Shown: positions 48,666-59,610 of the stretch, piece after piece
Numbering within the stretch: the first letter of the stretch is position 1
Layout: every line of letters begins with the position of its first letter
Assembly (NCBI RefSeq): GCF_003254395.2
Contig: NC_037638.1
Span: forward strand, 1,307,001-1,371,000
Source: Apis mellifera
Lineage: Eukaryota; Arthropoda; Insecta; Hymenoptera; Apidae
DNA length: 64,000 bases
Reading direction: 5' to 3'
Notes under the pieces: model-generated
What the model was told of the DNA's origin: nothing
The model's database searches: none
Seen by the model: only the letters and a program-made list of their open reading frames with translations
Translations under genes and position numbers: made by a program

Positions 48666-49850
48666 ACAACTGGAACACGCCAAGTCGAACTAGGGGAGAC
48701 TAATACCACCTCTGTCGCGGTATTATAACATCGAAAGGATTACGGATGCTCATTTCTTTCCAAATTCCCGTCCATGAATCGAACGAACATCTTTCCTCGT
48801 CCCCACGAACTTAAATAACAATTTCCCTTCTCCTTCGTTTCGAGATCGAGGAAACAAGGTGGTCACAGGTGGGAAATTAGCCAGGCCGAGGAACGCGGTG
48901 GTCGTTTACGATAAAACGAACACGCGAACGCGGAAAAATAAAAATAAAATAGTCTGGGAAGGGAATGCGATAAAGCTCCATCTCCTCCTCTCTCTCTCTC
49001 TCTCTCTCTTTCGATCAGATATTGAAAATTTCCACGCGTTGCTCCGCCGAGTTGCAGTTCCCTTCCCCCTCGATCCTCGATCCGTGGTGGATCGCAAAGA
49101 AACGCGATAAAGGAGGAAGAGGGGTAGGTAGGTAGATAGGTAGGTACAGTTTTTGCTAATCTGACGATCTTGATGACGAAGGTCCCGAGCTATTCCGTAC
49201 GTATCATATTGAAAATAGGTTGGGGAAGGGGGATGCGCGGAATGCTGTATCATACCGGTTACCGATTGATCGACAAAGATGACTTGTTACTACTGTCGAC
49301 AGCGGTGTATATCTCGAGCCACGGGGATCGTATTTTTATCGAGATCGTATCTGCCAGCGTATTTATCGAACGGGAAGAATACGTATGCGTGTGTGTGTAT
49401 GTACATATATTTATACGTTCTTGCACACGAGCAAGAACGAATCGAGGAAGCGGATTTCGATGGGTTATCGCGGTTTATTAAGTTTCGTGTGCACGCCAAT
49501 ATGTGTGTGTGTGTATGCGTGCGTCTGCTTTCGTTGTAATTGCTCGTGAAATCCTTACATCGCAAAAATTCTTGGATTAAAGGGATCGAAGACGTTAGAT
49601 AAGGAAAGATGCGATACTTGCATATACGTTTTCCTCGAAAAAAGGGGGATAGAGAATCTTTTCAATCGAAATGTGTATATATATACATATTCTTATAGAG
49701 GAGAGAAGATAGAGAAACTTACCAGTTAACCCGGAGATCCATCGCCTGTGCATGCATCGAAGTCACCAGGCCCCTCTTGCAACGACGAAGTCACTGCTAC
49801 TCCCTCGCTCGACGATGCGCGAACACAAAATTCTAAATTCCGTTTGGAGA
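48666..49850. other. Unique DNA with several microsatellites
   Basis: Holds a (TC)n at about 48987-49008, a (GGTA)n at about 49123-49146, (GT)n runs near 49388-49399 and 49503-49514, and a (TA)n near 49676-49685. No gene recognised. Confidence 0.5.
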
Positions 49851-50402
49851 AGAAGAAGGAGAAAAAAAAAGAAAAAAAAAAATCTCTAAAGTTATTATAT
49901 CTTCTCCTTTCGTTAAAGATTATGCACGAGAGATGCATCGTTGCACGATATTCAAACACTTCTTCCTTCCTTCCTTCGGATTCCTCGATCACATTATTTA
50001 TTTCCGTCGCTCGCCCACGTGGATGCTCCTACGTCGCGGAACGAGCCGTGACAAACTCGGCTCGTTCACCGAAATCCGACACGTTTAGCCGCGTTAAAAA
50101 CCGCATTAACGCGCTCCCTCTCGGATCCTCCTCCGGAAGCCCGACACCTGTCGCCTCGAACGACTCTCTCTCTCCCTTTCTTCGATTCTTCCAGTTCGAA
50201 AAGACGAATTACGATATTCCCTCGGTTTGTTCATCGATTCCTTCCTTCCTTTCTTCTTCCTCCAAACTGTCTCTCGATCTCTCCGCACGTATCCACTGCT
50301 ACTACTAGAATTATACTACTCGAAACGTCACGTCGAGATCACTCAAGATCGTATACACACATCTTCCTTCCTTCCTTCATTCCTCTCCTCTTCTCGGGGG
50401 AG
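49851..50402. other. A-rich run, then start of a CpG-rich island
   Basis: Begins with an A-rich run (about 49848-49890). A 186-codon + strand frame (49748-50308) passes through it and encodes a Ser/Arg-rich peptide without recognised features. Pyrimidine-rich TTCC tracts at about 50241-50260 and 50362-50378 could serve as splice-acceptor context for the candidate exon that follows. Confidence 0.35.
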
Positions 50403-50709
50403 GGAGGGGGAGTATCGTCGCGAATTCGACAACGGGGGAGGAGGAGGAGGAGGAGGAGGAAGGGGACGCGCGCGTGGCGTGCGAGATATCGGGAACGCGA
50501 CCTTGCCCTAGGACAACTCGATGCCTCCTCCTCGTCGGGGGATCGGCGAACGACTGAGGCCCAAGCCGGGCCCCGGAACAGCAGCGGCGGCAGCAAACCC
50601 GCCGCGGACGAGCAGACACGCCGCGATCCGCTCGAGCACTGCACCGTGTTCCAGGACCAGTTCGGCCGCTTCACTTGGCGGCTGGAAACTCCGAACGAAG
50701 GATGCCGTG
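50403..50709 (+). CDS. Tentative internal coding exon, product unknown
   Basis: In the frame of the GTG at 50646 there is no stop from well upstream to past 50709. After an Arg-rich run from (AGG)n the translation becomes protein-like: a Ser/Gly linker with NSSGGSKPAADEQ, then DPLEHCTVFQDQFGRFTWRL and ETPNEG. There is no in-frame start codon upstream, so it would need an earlier exon. A pyrimidine tract ends near 50395, and GTGTGT or GTGCGT just after 50705 could act as weak donors. I recognise no family. Other frames here are also open because the DNA is CpG-rich, so this may be chance. Confidence 0.2.
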
Positions 50710-51060
50710 TGTGCGTGCTCTCTCTTCCTCCCTTCCATAGCCCCCTCCCCTCGCTCTCTCTCTCTCTCTCTCTCTCTAGACATCTCTTGCTCTGCTCGCT
50801 TCTTCTGCTCCCCTTCCGCCTCTCCTCTCCGTCCAACGAGCTGTCCCCCCTTTTTCTTCTTCCTCTCCGCTCGCTTCGCTCCTAGGCGAATCTCTTCTTC
50901 TTTCGAGAGCGAGTTGGCCGTGGTCAGGGGACCGAACTGGATTCCTCTCGACTCTCCACTCGTCCACTCCTCTCGGCGAGAGGCGCAGGGGGAGGAGAGG
51001 ATGGGGGGTGAGGTGACTTTCGAGCCTCCGTTTTCGCGCGCTTCCCTCTCTCTCTCTCTC
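50710..51060. other. CpG/pyrimidine-rich DNA with (CT)n
   Basis: A (CT)n at about 50755-50777 and further CT-rich runs extend into the next array. A 195-codon + frame beginning at 50521 runs through here and is Ser/Leu-rich low complexity. Confidence 0.5.
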
Positions 51061-52110
51061 TTCCTCTGTGCTCTTTCTCGAATCCGTCGTTGCCGATATA
51101 CTCGTTGATATGTTAAGAAGGGATCGATTTTTGGAGAAGGGAAGGGAGTTTCTTTCTTTCGATGTACTTGCGCGTGTATTAAGAGGGGAAGGGAATTTCT
51201 TTCTCTATGCTTTCTCGAATCTGTCGTTATTGGTATACTTGTGCGTGTATTAACGAGGATTAAAGGGAGAAGAAAAGGAAATTTCTTTCTTTCTCTATAA
51301 TTATATTCTTATCTATAAATATATTCTTTCTTTCTTTTTCGAATCTATCGATATACTTGATATTAAAGGAAGAAGGGAAGGGAATTTCTTTCTTTCTCTA
51401 TGCTTTCTCGAATCTGTCGTTGCTTGTGCGTATATTAAGGAAGGGAAAGGGGAAGGGAATTTCTCTCTCTCTCTATGCTTTCTCAAATCTATCGATATAC
51501 TTATGCGTATATTAAGGAAGGGAAAGGGGAAGGGAATTTTTTTCTTTCTCTATGCTTTTTCGAATCTATCGATATACTTGATATGCGTGTATTAACGAGG
51601 AAGGGAAAGAAATTTCTTTCTCTATGCTTTCTCGAATCTGTCGTTGCTTGTGCGTATATTAACGAGGATTAAAGGGAGAGAGGAAAGAAATTTCTTTCTT
51701 TCTCTATCTATCGATATACTTAACGAGGAAGGGAAAGAGGAAAGGAATTTCTTTCTTTCTCTATGCTTTTTCGAATCTATCGATATAAAGAGGAAGGGAG
51801 TATTTGTGCGTGTATTAACGATTAAAGGGAGAGGGGAAGGGAATTTCTTTCTTTCTCTATGCTCTCTCGAATTTGTCGTTATTTATGCGTATATTAAGAA
51901 AGGAAGAGGGGAAGGAAATGTCTTTCTCTCTCTATGCTTTCTCGAATCTATCGATATACTTAACGAGGAAGGGAGAGAGGAAAGAAATTTCTTTCTCTCT
52001 CAATGCTTTCTCGAATCTATCGATATACTTAACGAGGAAGGGCAAAGGGAATTTCTTTCTCTCTCAATGCTTTCTCGAATCTATCGATATACTTGTACGT
52101 ATATGAAGGA
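51061..52110. repeat. Minisatellite, unit ~65-140 bp, ~13 copies
   Basis: CTTTCTCGAATCTRTCGATA-type anchors occur at about 51079, 51216, 51340, 51410, 51483, 51561, 51633, 51771, 51868, 51943, 52012 and 52076. Each is paired with a purine block (GAGGAAGGGAAAGAGGAAAG), AATTTCTTTCTTTCTCTATG and often TTGTGCGTATATTA. A 183-codon + frame (51644-52195) repeats an RNFFLSLCFLESIDIL-like peptide and is a repeat artefact. The last three copies are shortest and most alike. Confidence 0.9.
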
Positions 52111-52660
52111 AGGACAACGAGAGTTTCCTTCGAAGGAATCGGTTCATCTTTCCATCCTGAAGATTCGAAACGCGTGTCCCCGAGGAGGAGGATGATCTCG
52201 AAGAGTGGATTTGGCGAGAGGATATTAGCGGTTGTTTTCGCGGCGGCGGCGGCCGATGGAAAAGAAACGTAGCAGCGATCGTAGAGGCGAGCTGCCAACC
52301 TCGCTTGCCCCCTTCCTCCGTCGCTTTCCCTTGCTGCCAATCGCATCCTGGATCCCCCCTGCGGACCCGATGGCCCACCTGGGCCCAACCTCTTCGCGCC
52401 CGACGGGAGCCAATCGCCGTGTCTAACGTCTACTCGATCTCTCTAACGTCTCGCTCGTAACTCGGGTGTCGAGGCAGGGAGGGAGGGAGATCGATGCCCG
52501 TCGCGTCGCGTCGCGTCCCGTTCGAAACCGATGCCGGCCCGACCGACTACGCGTCCGCCTAGCCTTGTATAGACGCGGATCACCGACTCGATTCTTCGAT
52601 TCTCCGCTCCATCTCGGATCTAGGAACGGAGAATTTTCTCCCGTTTCGTAAGTAAAACGC
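52111..52660. promoter_or_regulatory. CpG island ending in a splice-donor match
   Basis: A strongly CpG-rich block with (GCG)n near 52240 and CGTCGCGTCGCGTCGCGTCC near 52500. It ends at the perfect donor hexamer GTAAGT at 52648-52653, after which AT-rich repeats start. This is what a CpG-rich 5' untranslated first exon would look like, but no initiator, TATA box or transcript supports it. Frames on both strands are short and mutually overlapping. Confidence 0.25.
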
Positions 52661-53705
52661 CAAATAAAATGGAGAATCTTCGATCAATTGTGGACTCTTT
52701 CGTCCATCAAATTTCCTGCTATTTGAATCCTCGAATATTCGGATGGAGATGGAGAATTTTACTTGTGCGTATATAATATATTCGAAATCTTCGATGAATT
52801 GTGGACTCTTTCGTCCATTAAATTTCCTTCGAAATGAAATTTCCTGCTATCCTCGAATATTCGGATGGAGATGGAGAATCTTCCTTACTTGTGCGTATGT
52901 ATATTCGAAATCTTCGATGAATTATGGACTCTTTTGTCCATCAAATCTCCTTCGAAATGAAATTTCCTGTTATCCTCGAATATTCGGATGGAGATGGAGA
53001 ATCTTCCTTACTTGTGCGTATGTAATACGTGTATAGTCGAAATCTTCGATCAACTGTGGACTCTTTCGTCCATCAAATTTCCTATTTGAATCTTCGAATA
53101 TTCGGATGGAGATGGAGAATCTTCCTTACTTGTGCGTATGTATATTCGAAATCTTCGATGAATTGTGGACTCTTTCGTCCATCAAATTTCCTGCTATTTG
53201 AATCCTCGAATATTCGGATAGAGAAGGAGAATCTTCCTTACTTGTGCGTATGTAATATGCATATATTCGAAATCTTCGATGAATTGTGGACTCTTTCATC
53301 AAATTTCCTTCGAAATGAAATTTCCTGCTATTTGAATCGTCAAATATTCGGATGGAGATGGAGAATCTTACTTGTGCGTATGTATATTCGAAATCTTCGA
53401 TGAATTGTGGACTCTTTCGTCCATCAAATTTCGTGCTATTTGAATTCTCGAATATTCGGATAGAGATGGAGAATCTTTCTTACTTGTGCGTATGTATAGT
53501 CGAAATCTTCGATCAACTGTGGAGTCTTTCATCAAATTTCTTTCGAAATGAAATTTCGTGCTATTTGAATCGTTGAATATTCGGATGGAGATGGAGAATC
53601 TTCCTTACTTGTGCGTATATAATACGCGTATATTCTTCGATCTTCGATCAACTGTGGACTCTTTCGTCCATCAAATTTCCTATTTGAATCTTCGAATATT
53701 CGGTG
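52661..53705. repeat. Minisatellite, unit ~108-134 bp, 8 copies
   Basis: GAATATTCGGATGGAGATGG starts at about 52733, 52855, 52978, 53096, 53208, 53342, 53450 and 53575, with a final partial copy at 53693. Other blocks are CTTACTTGTGCGTATGTATA, TCGAAATCTTCGATSAAYTG, TGGACTCTTTCGTCCATCAA and a facultative CCTTCGAAATGAAATTTCCT. TGGACTCTTTCGTCCA is an imperfect inverted repeat within each unit. Confidence 0.95.
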
Positions 53706-54229
53706 AATTCGAATCCTAATCGAATCCTTTTGTTTCGTCCATGTATATATATATATATAAATCATTTACGTTTACTATTTATTCTACTATAAGGATTAAA
53801 GAATACTATTTACTTAATTTACTACTATTTATTTAATATATATATTTACTATTATCTACTATTATCTACTATTATCTTATTATCTACATATTATCTACTA
53901 TTTATTTAATTTATTTCGATGGTGAATTCGAATCGAAGATTAGCTTTCATTAATTCACAAAATTGTAATTTTGCATACATATATAAATCGTTAAATGTCC
54001 ACAAAAATTGTAACATTCTTCTCTTCTTCCTCATTTTATTATTCGAATATCGACGAATTGGAACGTTTCGATTCGAGGAATCGAGATTTTGGACAATTTT
54101 CCACCCTATAATAACGTTCTATCATTTATCGATATCCCTCGATCGCTCGAAGAATTGAAACACGAGGGAACCGGAGTGGAAAATCGTGGACCGTGTAATT
54201 ATCTGGAAAGCGTTAATTGATCCTCCGCG
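53706..54229. other. AT-rich DNA with (TA)n and TATCTA repeats
   Basis: A (TA)n at about 53743-53759, then TACTATTATC/TATCTA repeats at about 53815-53905. The rest is unique AT-rich DNA without a gene. Confidence 0.6.
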
Positions 54230-54530
54230 AAGGAGGAGGGGCGACGGCGACGACAACAAAAGGCAGGCACGACACCCGTTGGTCGGTCTGACCCAGTTGG
54301 CCGGATGGTGGAATGCCAATATAACTCTGTGAAAAAATGATGACTTTGATCGTTAGAAGTATGAAAACATAAATGTCGTCACGGTTCACTTGGTGATATA
54401 TTGCACCTACGCCCGCGTATGTGGCTCTAATAAGCATTTAGCCAAGTTTCCATAGAATTTTACGATACGATCGGCATAATTTGTCGCACGTAGGCACGAC
54501 CCGTTCCACGATACTGGACAGCGCTAATTC
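54230..54530. promoter_or_regulatory. Complex island, possible regulatory element
   Basis: A non-repetitive, mid-GC segment without a long frame between repeat arrays. It contains TAATTCATTA (homeodomain-type paired sites, near 54524) and two GTAGGCACGAC/GCAGGCACGAC-like elements. The regulatory reading is inference from sequence character only. Confidence 0.2.
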
Positions 54531-54910
54531 ATTAGCCACCGTTTTCTTTCACCCACCGCGTTTCTTTTTCTCTCTCACTCTCTCACTCTTTCGATCCGCT
54601 ATCCACGCCGCGTGAACTCAATATCTGTATTACGCCGCGAGATTCTGAATCTCTGAACAACAACCTGTTCCCAACACCACGATTCTCTTTCCTTCTCTCT
54701 CTGCCTGCGTGGATTTTTCTTCCAGATTCTTGCCTCTTCGTTCGAGGATGATGATAAGAAGAGGGAATTTTTCGAGATCGATGTTCCTTCTTTCCTTTGA
54801 GGATATTTGTTTCAAATTATTCGATATAATAAAATGTTTCCACGAAGAGAGGAGGAGGGAACGAGTTGGAGAGGAACGAATTTTTCTTTGTACAGAAAAA
54901 TTGTGAAAAA
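54531..54910. other. Unique DNA with CT-rich tracts
   Basis: CTCTCACTCTCTCACTCTTT-type tracts near 54571-54591. Frames of about 60 codons only. Confidence 0.4.
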
Positions 54911-54914
54911 TTTA

Positions 54915-56075
54915 ATTCAATATTCATACATTAATTTATAAATAATTATATAAATATTTATTAAATCATTATTTTAAAATATTCAAAAAAATTTTTAAAA
55001 ACACGTAAAATTTAAGTTAATTTTTTATACTAATTGTAATAATAATCACATATAAATAAACACGAATAATATGCATGATAATTAATTATATAAATATTTA
55101 TTAAATCATTATTTTAAAATATTGAAAAAAATTTTTAAAAACACCTAAAATTTAAGTTAATTTTTTATACTAATTTTAATAATCATATACAAATCAACAT
55201 GAGTAATATGCATGATAATTAATTATATAAATATTTATTAAATCATTATTTTAAAATATTGAAAAAAATTTTCAAAAACACGTAAAATTTAAGTTAATTT
55301 TTTACACTAATTGTAATAATAATCATGTACAAATAAACACGAATAATATGCATGATAATTAATTATATAAATATTTATTAAATCATTATTTTAAAATATT
55401 GAAAAAAATTTTTAAAAACACGTAAAATTTAAATTAATTTTTTACACTAATTGTAATAATAATCATATACAAATAAACACGAATAATATGCATGATAATT
55501 AATTATATAAATATTTATTAAATCATTATTTTAAAATATTGAAAAAAATTTTAAAAACACGTAAAATTTAAGTTAATTTTTTACACTAATTATTATTAAT
55601 AATAATCACATACAAATAAACACGAATAATATGCATGATAATTAATTATATAAATATTTATTAAATCATTATTTTAAAATATTGAACAAAATTTTCAAAA
55701 ACACGTAAAATTTAAGTTAATTTTTTACACTAATTGTAATAATAATCACATATAAATAAACACGAATAATATGCATGATAATTAATTATATAAATATTTA
55801 TTAAATCATTATTTTAAAATATTGAAAAAAATTTTAAAAACACGTAAAATTTAAGTTAATTTTTTACACTAATTATTATTAATAATAATCACATACAAAT
55901 AAACACGAATAATATGCATGATAATTAATTATATAAATATTTATTAAATCATTATTTTAAAATATTGAACAAAATTTTCAAAAACACGTAAAATTTAAGT
56001 TAATTTTTTACACTAATTATTATTAATAATAATCACATACAAATAAACACGAATAATATGCATGATAATTAATTT
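54915..56075. repeat. Homogeneous AT-rich satellite-like array, unit 140/143 bp, 8 copies
   Basis: ATGCATGATAATTAATTATA occurs at 55071, 55208, 55348, 55488, 55631, 55771 and 55914, with a final ATGCATGATAATTAATT at 56058. Spacing is 137, 140, 140, 143, 140, 143 and 144 bp. The 3 bp difference is an extra TTA in the ACTAATTATTATTAATAATA variant. Copies differ at very few positions, so the array is young or homogenised. The unit is extremely AT-rich, with TATAAATATTTATTAAATCA and AACACGTAAAATTTAAGTTA blocks. Confidence 0.97.
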
Positions 56076-56149
56076 TTTTCGCTTAAATTCTAATATATAA
56101 ATTTAATATATTATAATATTATAATATATTATAATTAATTATAATTCTT
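56076..56149. other. AT-only segment closing the array
   Basis: Short repeats of TATAATATTATAATATATTA and related palindromic AT sequence. Confidence 0.6.
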
Positions 56150-56560
56150 TTTTAAAACGTTCGAGATAAGAAGAAAAAGAAAGGGAAGGAAGGAAGGATC
56201 TTAGAGAGACGGTTCGGTCGGCATCTTTGATATTCAGATCGGGGGATTTCTGGGATCGCGTGTGCGCAATTGCACCTGCGCATCGCGACGTCGATATGCA
56301 TATGCAGAAAGGCGTTTGACGTTGACTGGGACGACGACGACGAGGGCGTGCAAGGGGATCCCTTGCGCGCACATTCGTGCCATTAATTTGTTTCTCCTCG
56401 TGCGTACCTCGTACGATACGAACGCCAGCCTGAATTATTCATAAATATGGAGCAGGCCAGTTTCTTCTGACAAGCTGGATCAAAGCTGGCATTAAAATAC
56501 TATGTGCTTGCTCTGGCATCCGTGTTCCAAGGAAACGGGATGAAACGGGATTTTCTTAGA
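56150..56560. promoter_or_regulatory. Complex GC-richer island, possible regulatory element
   Basis: Sharp change from AT-only DNA to mixed, CpG-containing sequence. Features are ATATGCATATGCAG (near 56297), an internal repeat AAGCTGG-ATCAAAGCTGG (about 56472-56490), TTATTCATAAATATGGAGCA and (GAC)n at about 56328-56342. Frames are short. A conserved enhancer is possible but unproven. Confidence 0.25.
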
Positions 56561-57040
56561 ACAATCTTTTCCTCTCCTCCTCTCTTTTTGCGGATTCTTT
56601 CTTCCTTCCTCTTTTTCTTTGGTTGGGGATACGAGATCGATAAATCGATAAGTAAATTTTCTTACGTTTCGTTTTAAATTGCTTTTGCATCGCAAATAAC
56701 AGTTTTTGGGAAAATGATTCGTCGATTTTATCGTTGTCGAAATTTTGAAGATATGGAAGAAATTTATCCAATGAAATTGATTCGTTAAATCGGTTTAATC
56801 TCGAGTTAATCTCATCTCTGTATTGAAGAGGAAGGGAAAAAGAGAATCAGATTCGAAGAATTTGTTTCAAATTGTCTAAACTTGATTGAGAAAGAGAGAG
56901 AGAAAGAGAGAAGCTTGCTTTTTTTTCTTGGCGAAAGGCGGTCGAAAAAGTAGTAAAAGTCAAGGAAATCGGACAACCAGGGATTTTTCACAATTTCGTC
57001 GGTCCTTCGATGATCGAAACTTTATTGGAGACTCTTGATA
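56561..57040. other. Unique DNA, no gene seen
   Basis: Contains a (GA)n-like run at about 56888-56910. No coding or RNA feature recognised. Confidence 0.4.
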
Positions 57041-58170
57041 CGAATCATGATAGAGCAAGGGTGAATATCTGTATTAAAAATAAATTAACTGCAAAATATT
57101 GATCCTTCAATGAAATTTTATTGCAGAATTTTGGTTGAACGAATCATGATTGAACAAGATCAGAAAATATCATTATATATCATAATATTAAAAATAAATT
57201 AACCATTTAGCTGCAAAAGATAGATCCTTCGATGATCGAAACTTTGGACGAATCATTCTAGAGCATGAATAGTCAGAAATATATCACAGAATAAATTAAC
57301 CCTTTATCTGCAAAAAATTAAACCTTCTATAATTAAAACTTTACTGCTAAGAAACGCAGAATCTTGGACGACAGAACAAGTGAATGAATATCAACATTAA
57401 AAATAAAAATTATCTGCAAAAGATTGATGATTTGGACGAATCACTTTAAAGCAAGGGTGAGAATATATCATAGAATAAATTAACCCTTTATCTCCAAAAC
57501 ATTAAACCTTCTATAATTAAAACTTTATTGCTAAGAAACGCAGAATTTTGAACGATAAAACAAGTGAATGAATATCAACATTAAAAATAAAAATTATCTG
57601 CAAAAGATTGATGATTTGGACGAATCACTTTAAAGCAAGAGTGAGAATATATCATAGAATAAATTAACCCTTTATCTCCAAAAAATTAAACCTTCTATAA
57701 TTAAAACTTTATTGCTAAGAAACGCAGAATCTTGGACGACAGAACAAGTGAATGAACATCAACATTAAAAATAAAAATTATCTGCAAAAGATTGATGATT
57801 TGGACGAATCACTTTAAAGCAAGGGTGAGAATATATCATAGAATAAATTAACCCTTTATCTCCAAAAGATTAAACCTTCTATAATTAAATCTTTATTGCT
57901 AAGAAACGCAGAATCTTGGACGACAGAACAAGTGAATGAATATCAACATTAAAAAAAAAATTATCTGCAAAAGATTGATGATTTGAATCACTTTAGAACA
58001 AGGATAAGAATAATCAGGAATATATCACAGAATAAATTAACCCTTTATCTTCAAAAAACCACCCTTCTATAATTAAACCTTTATCACTAAGAAATATAGA
58101 ACCTCAAACACAGCAAGACTAAGTAATAAGTAATATATCGCAAAATAACTTAACCCTTTACCCATTCAAA
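57041..58170. repeat. Minisatellite with strict 184 bp unit, ~6 copies
   Basis: CCTTCTATAATTAAAACTTT lies at 57323, 57507, 57691 and 57875, exactly 184 bp apart, with a diverged copy at 58062. Partial older copies lie at about 57100-57300. Units include TATCTGCAAAAGATTGATGA, TTTGGACGAATCACTTTAAA, GAATAAATTAACCCTTTATC and GCTAAGAAACGCAGAATCTT. The central copies are nearly identical, while the two ends are diverged and shortened. Confidence 0.95.
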
Positions 58171-58520
58171 AAAAGAAAGGGTCAAAAGTGCACTAAGTTT
58201 CGATACCCATCTCCCTCTCTTCTTTTCTGCAGCAGTTCTTCCTGTCTCTTAATTCCTCGCTCCTTTATTCTCCATCGCTGCAACCCCGTTCACGACGATC
58301 GCATCCCCTGCAAGATCGATCCACCGGTGTCTCGAGGTGTCGCAGGTGACTAGATCCAGCTCCTAGAGGCGCGAGCTACTCTCCACGCTCATCATTTCAT
58401 TTGCTGAATCCGGTTGTCGAAGATGGACACCGCACCGTGGGAAGAACGAGCCGGCCAACCCGGCGAACTTTTGTCCCGAATAACGTTGCAGAGACGCGTG
58501 TTATTATTGGACAATATATA
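58171..58520. promoter_or_regulatory. Complex island, possible regulatory element
   Basis: Non-repetitive GC-richer DNA with CAGGTG E-box (near 58345), CTAGATCCAGCTCCTAGAGG and CGCGAGCT. No long frame. It carries TGACTAGATCCA, which equals the start of the miR-279 family, but the surrounding bases do not form the needed hairpin. Confidence 0.2.
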
Positions 58521-58915
58521 ATTGGCCGTGCAAAAGTTGCCTCTTTAACTTAATCGTTTATATGAAATTTTCCTCGACTTGCTTTTTCAATTCGATATTC
58601 TGATCAGATAGATCTATTTAAAAAATCTATTATTATTATTAAGCTAATAATTTAATCGATTCTTGTCAATTCATGCGAAATTTTGTACGAAGATGATTAT
58701 ATTAAAGAGAGAACGATTCCATTAAAAAGACATTAAAAAGACTCGTTTCATTATACTTTCTTCTATCTTAAAATTAATATCAGAGTGTTTCTTTCTTCTT
58801 TTTTATTAAATAGCGATTATTCATCTTAATTGCATTCTTTCGAAGATGGGGTTAGAATTATATAAAAATATGTAATTATAAAAAATAAATAATATATATA
58901 AATTATAAAAATAGG
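58521..58915. other. Unique AT-rich DNA
   Basis: Short (TTA)n near 58629-58640 and AT-rich sequence. No gene seen. Confidence 0.4.
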
Positions 58916-59140
58916 GTTACGGGGAACCCGTTCACCACCCCGGCGAGGGGAGGGAAGAGTGTCGGAGAGACAGGTTCGGTGAAAGAATAGAGAGATTTTT
59001 GACGCGGCACCATTTTTGTTCGCTGGGGGTCTCCTCCTGGGAAAATGGTCCGCGATTTCGCGGCCAAACACAGCTGTTTCCCAATGTTTCTGGCTTCATG
59101 CAAATCTTCACTTCGCCCCTCCACTTATTCTCGTATCCAA
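58916..59140. promoter_or_regulatory. Complex GC-rich island, possible regulatory element
   Basis: About 200 bp of mixed GC-rich DNA in AT-rich surroundings. It has GGGTTACGGGGAACCC near 58914, CGCGATTTCGCG near 59050, a CAGCTG E-box near 59073 and an ATGCAAAT octamer near 59098. Frames on both strands overlap and are short. Confidence 0.25.
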
Positions 59141-59610
59141 CGTGAAAGAGGAGAGAGAAAATATACGTGATATACGCGTTTTTCGTTCGTTCATCCGTGA
59201 GACTTGATCTACGATACTTTCTTTTCTTTTCTTTTTTTCACTTCTCGTTTCGTTTCTTCTCCCCCGATATTTCGTGAGAATATCTGACGATCGGTTGTAT
59301 GCAAATTGGGAATAGATGGGATATGGAGTAAATGGATTGTATTTCTTCTCAGTTAACCTGTCAGGTGAACAGTAATTGTATTATTCGTGTATTCGTGTTT
59401 ATGTATTCGAGAATCATTGCACGCGTGTTCTCCACATCACATTTTTGTGATGATAACGAAAGGATTCGTGAGACGGAAATTTGTTGTGTGCGAAAATGAT
59501 GAAACGCATTTGGATATTTTTGGATTTTTTTTTTTCATGTTTTTCTTTCAAAAAGTCAATCAAAATCTCTATTATGTGCAATTTTCCGTAACTTTTGTAT
59601 ACGTTTGTAT
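59141..59610. other. Unique AT-rich DNA, no gene seen
   Basis: Overlapping 88-89 codon frames on opposite strands at 59387-59683 share low-complexity Phe/Lys-rich sequence. Neither looks like a known gene. Confidence 0.4.

Noticed and set aside
49748..50308. 186-codon + strand frame
   Set aside because: Passes through a poly-A/G run and TTCC tracts, is Ser/Arg-rich, and shows no family features.
51644..52195. 183-codon + strand open frame
   Set aside because: Produced by the 65-140 bp pyrimidine/purine array. The peptide repeats with the unit.
56472..56495. Reverse complement contains GCCAGCTTTGATC, like part of miR-2/miR-13
   Set aside because: The defining 5' seed (ATCACAGC) is absent and there is no hairpin. 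The bases are part of a local AAGCTGG direct repeat.
58345..58360. TGACTAGATCCA identical to the start of miR-279
   Set aside because: The flanking sequence does not supply a complementary arm, so no pre-miRNA hairpin forms. A 12-base match is not enough.
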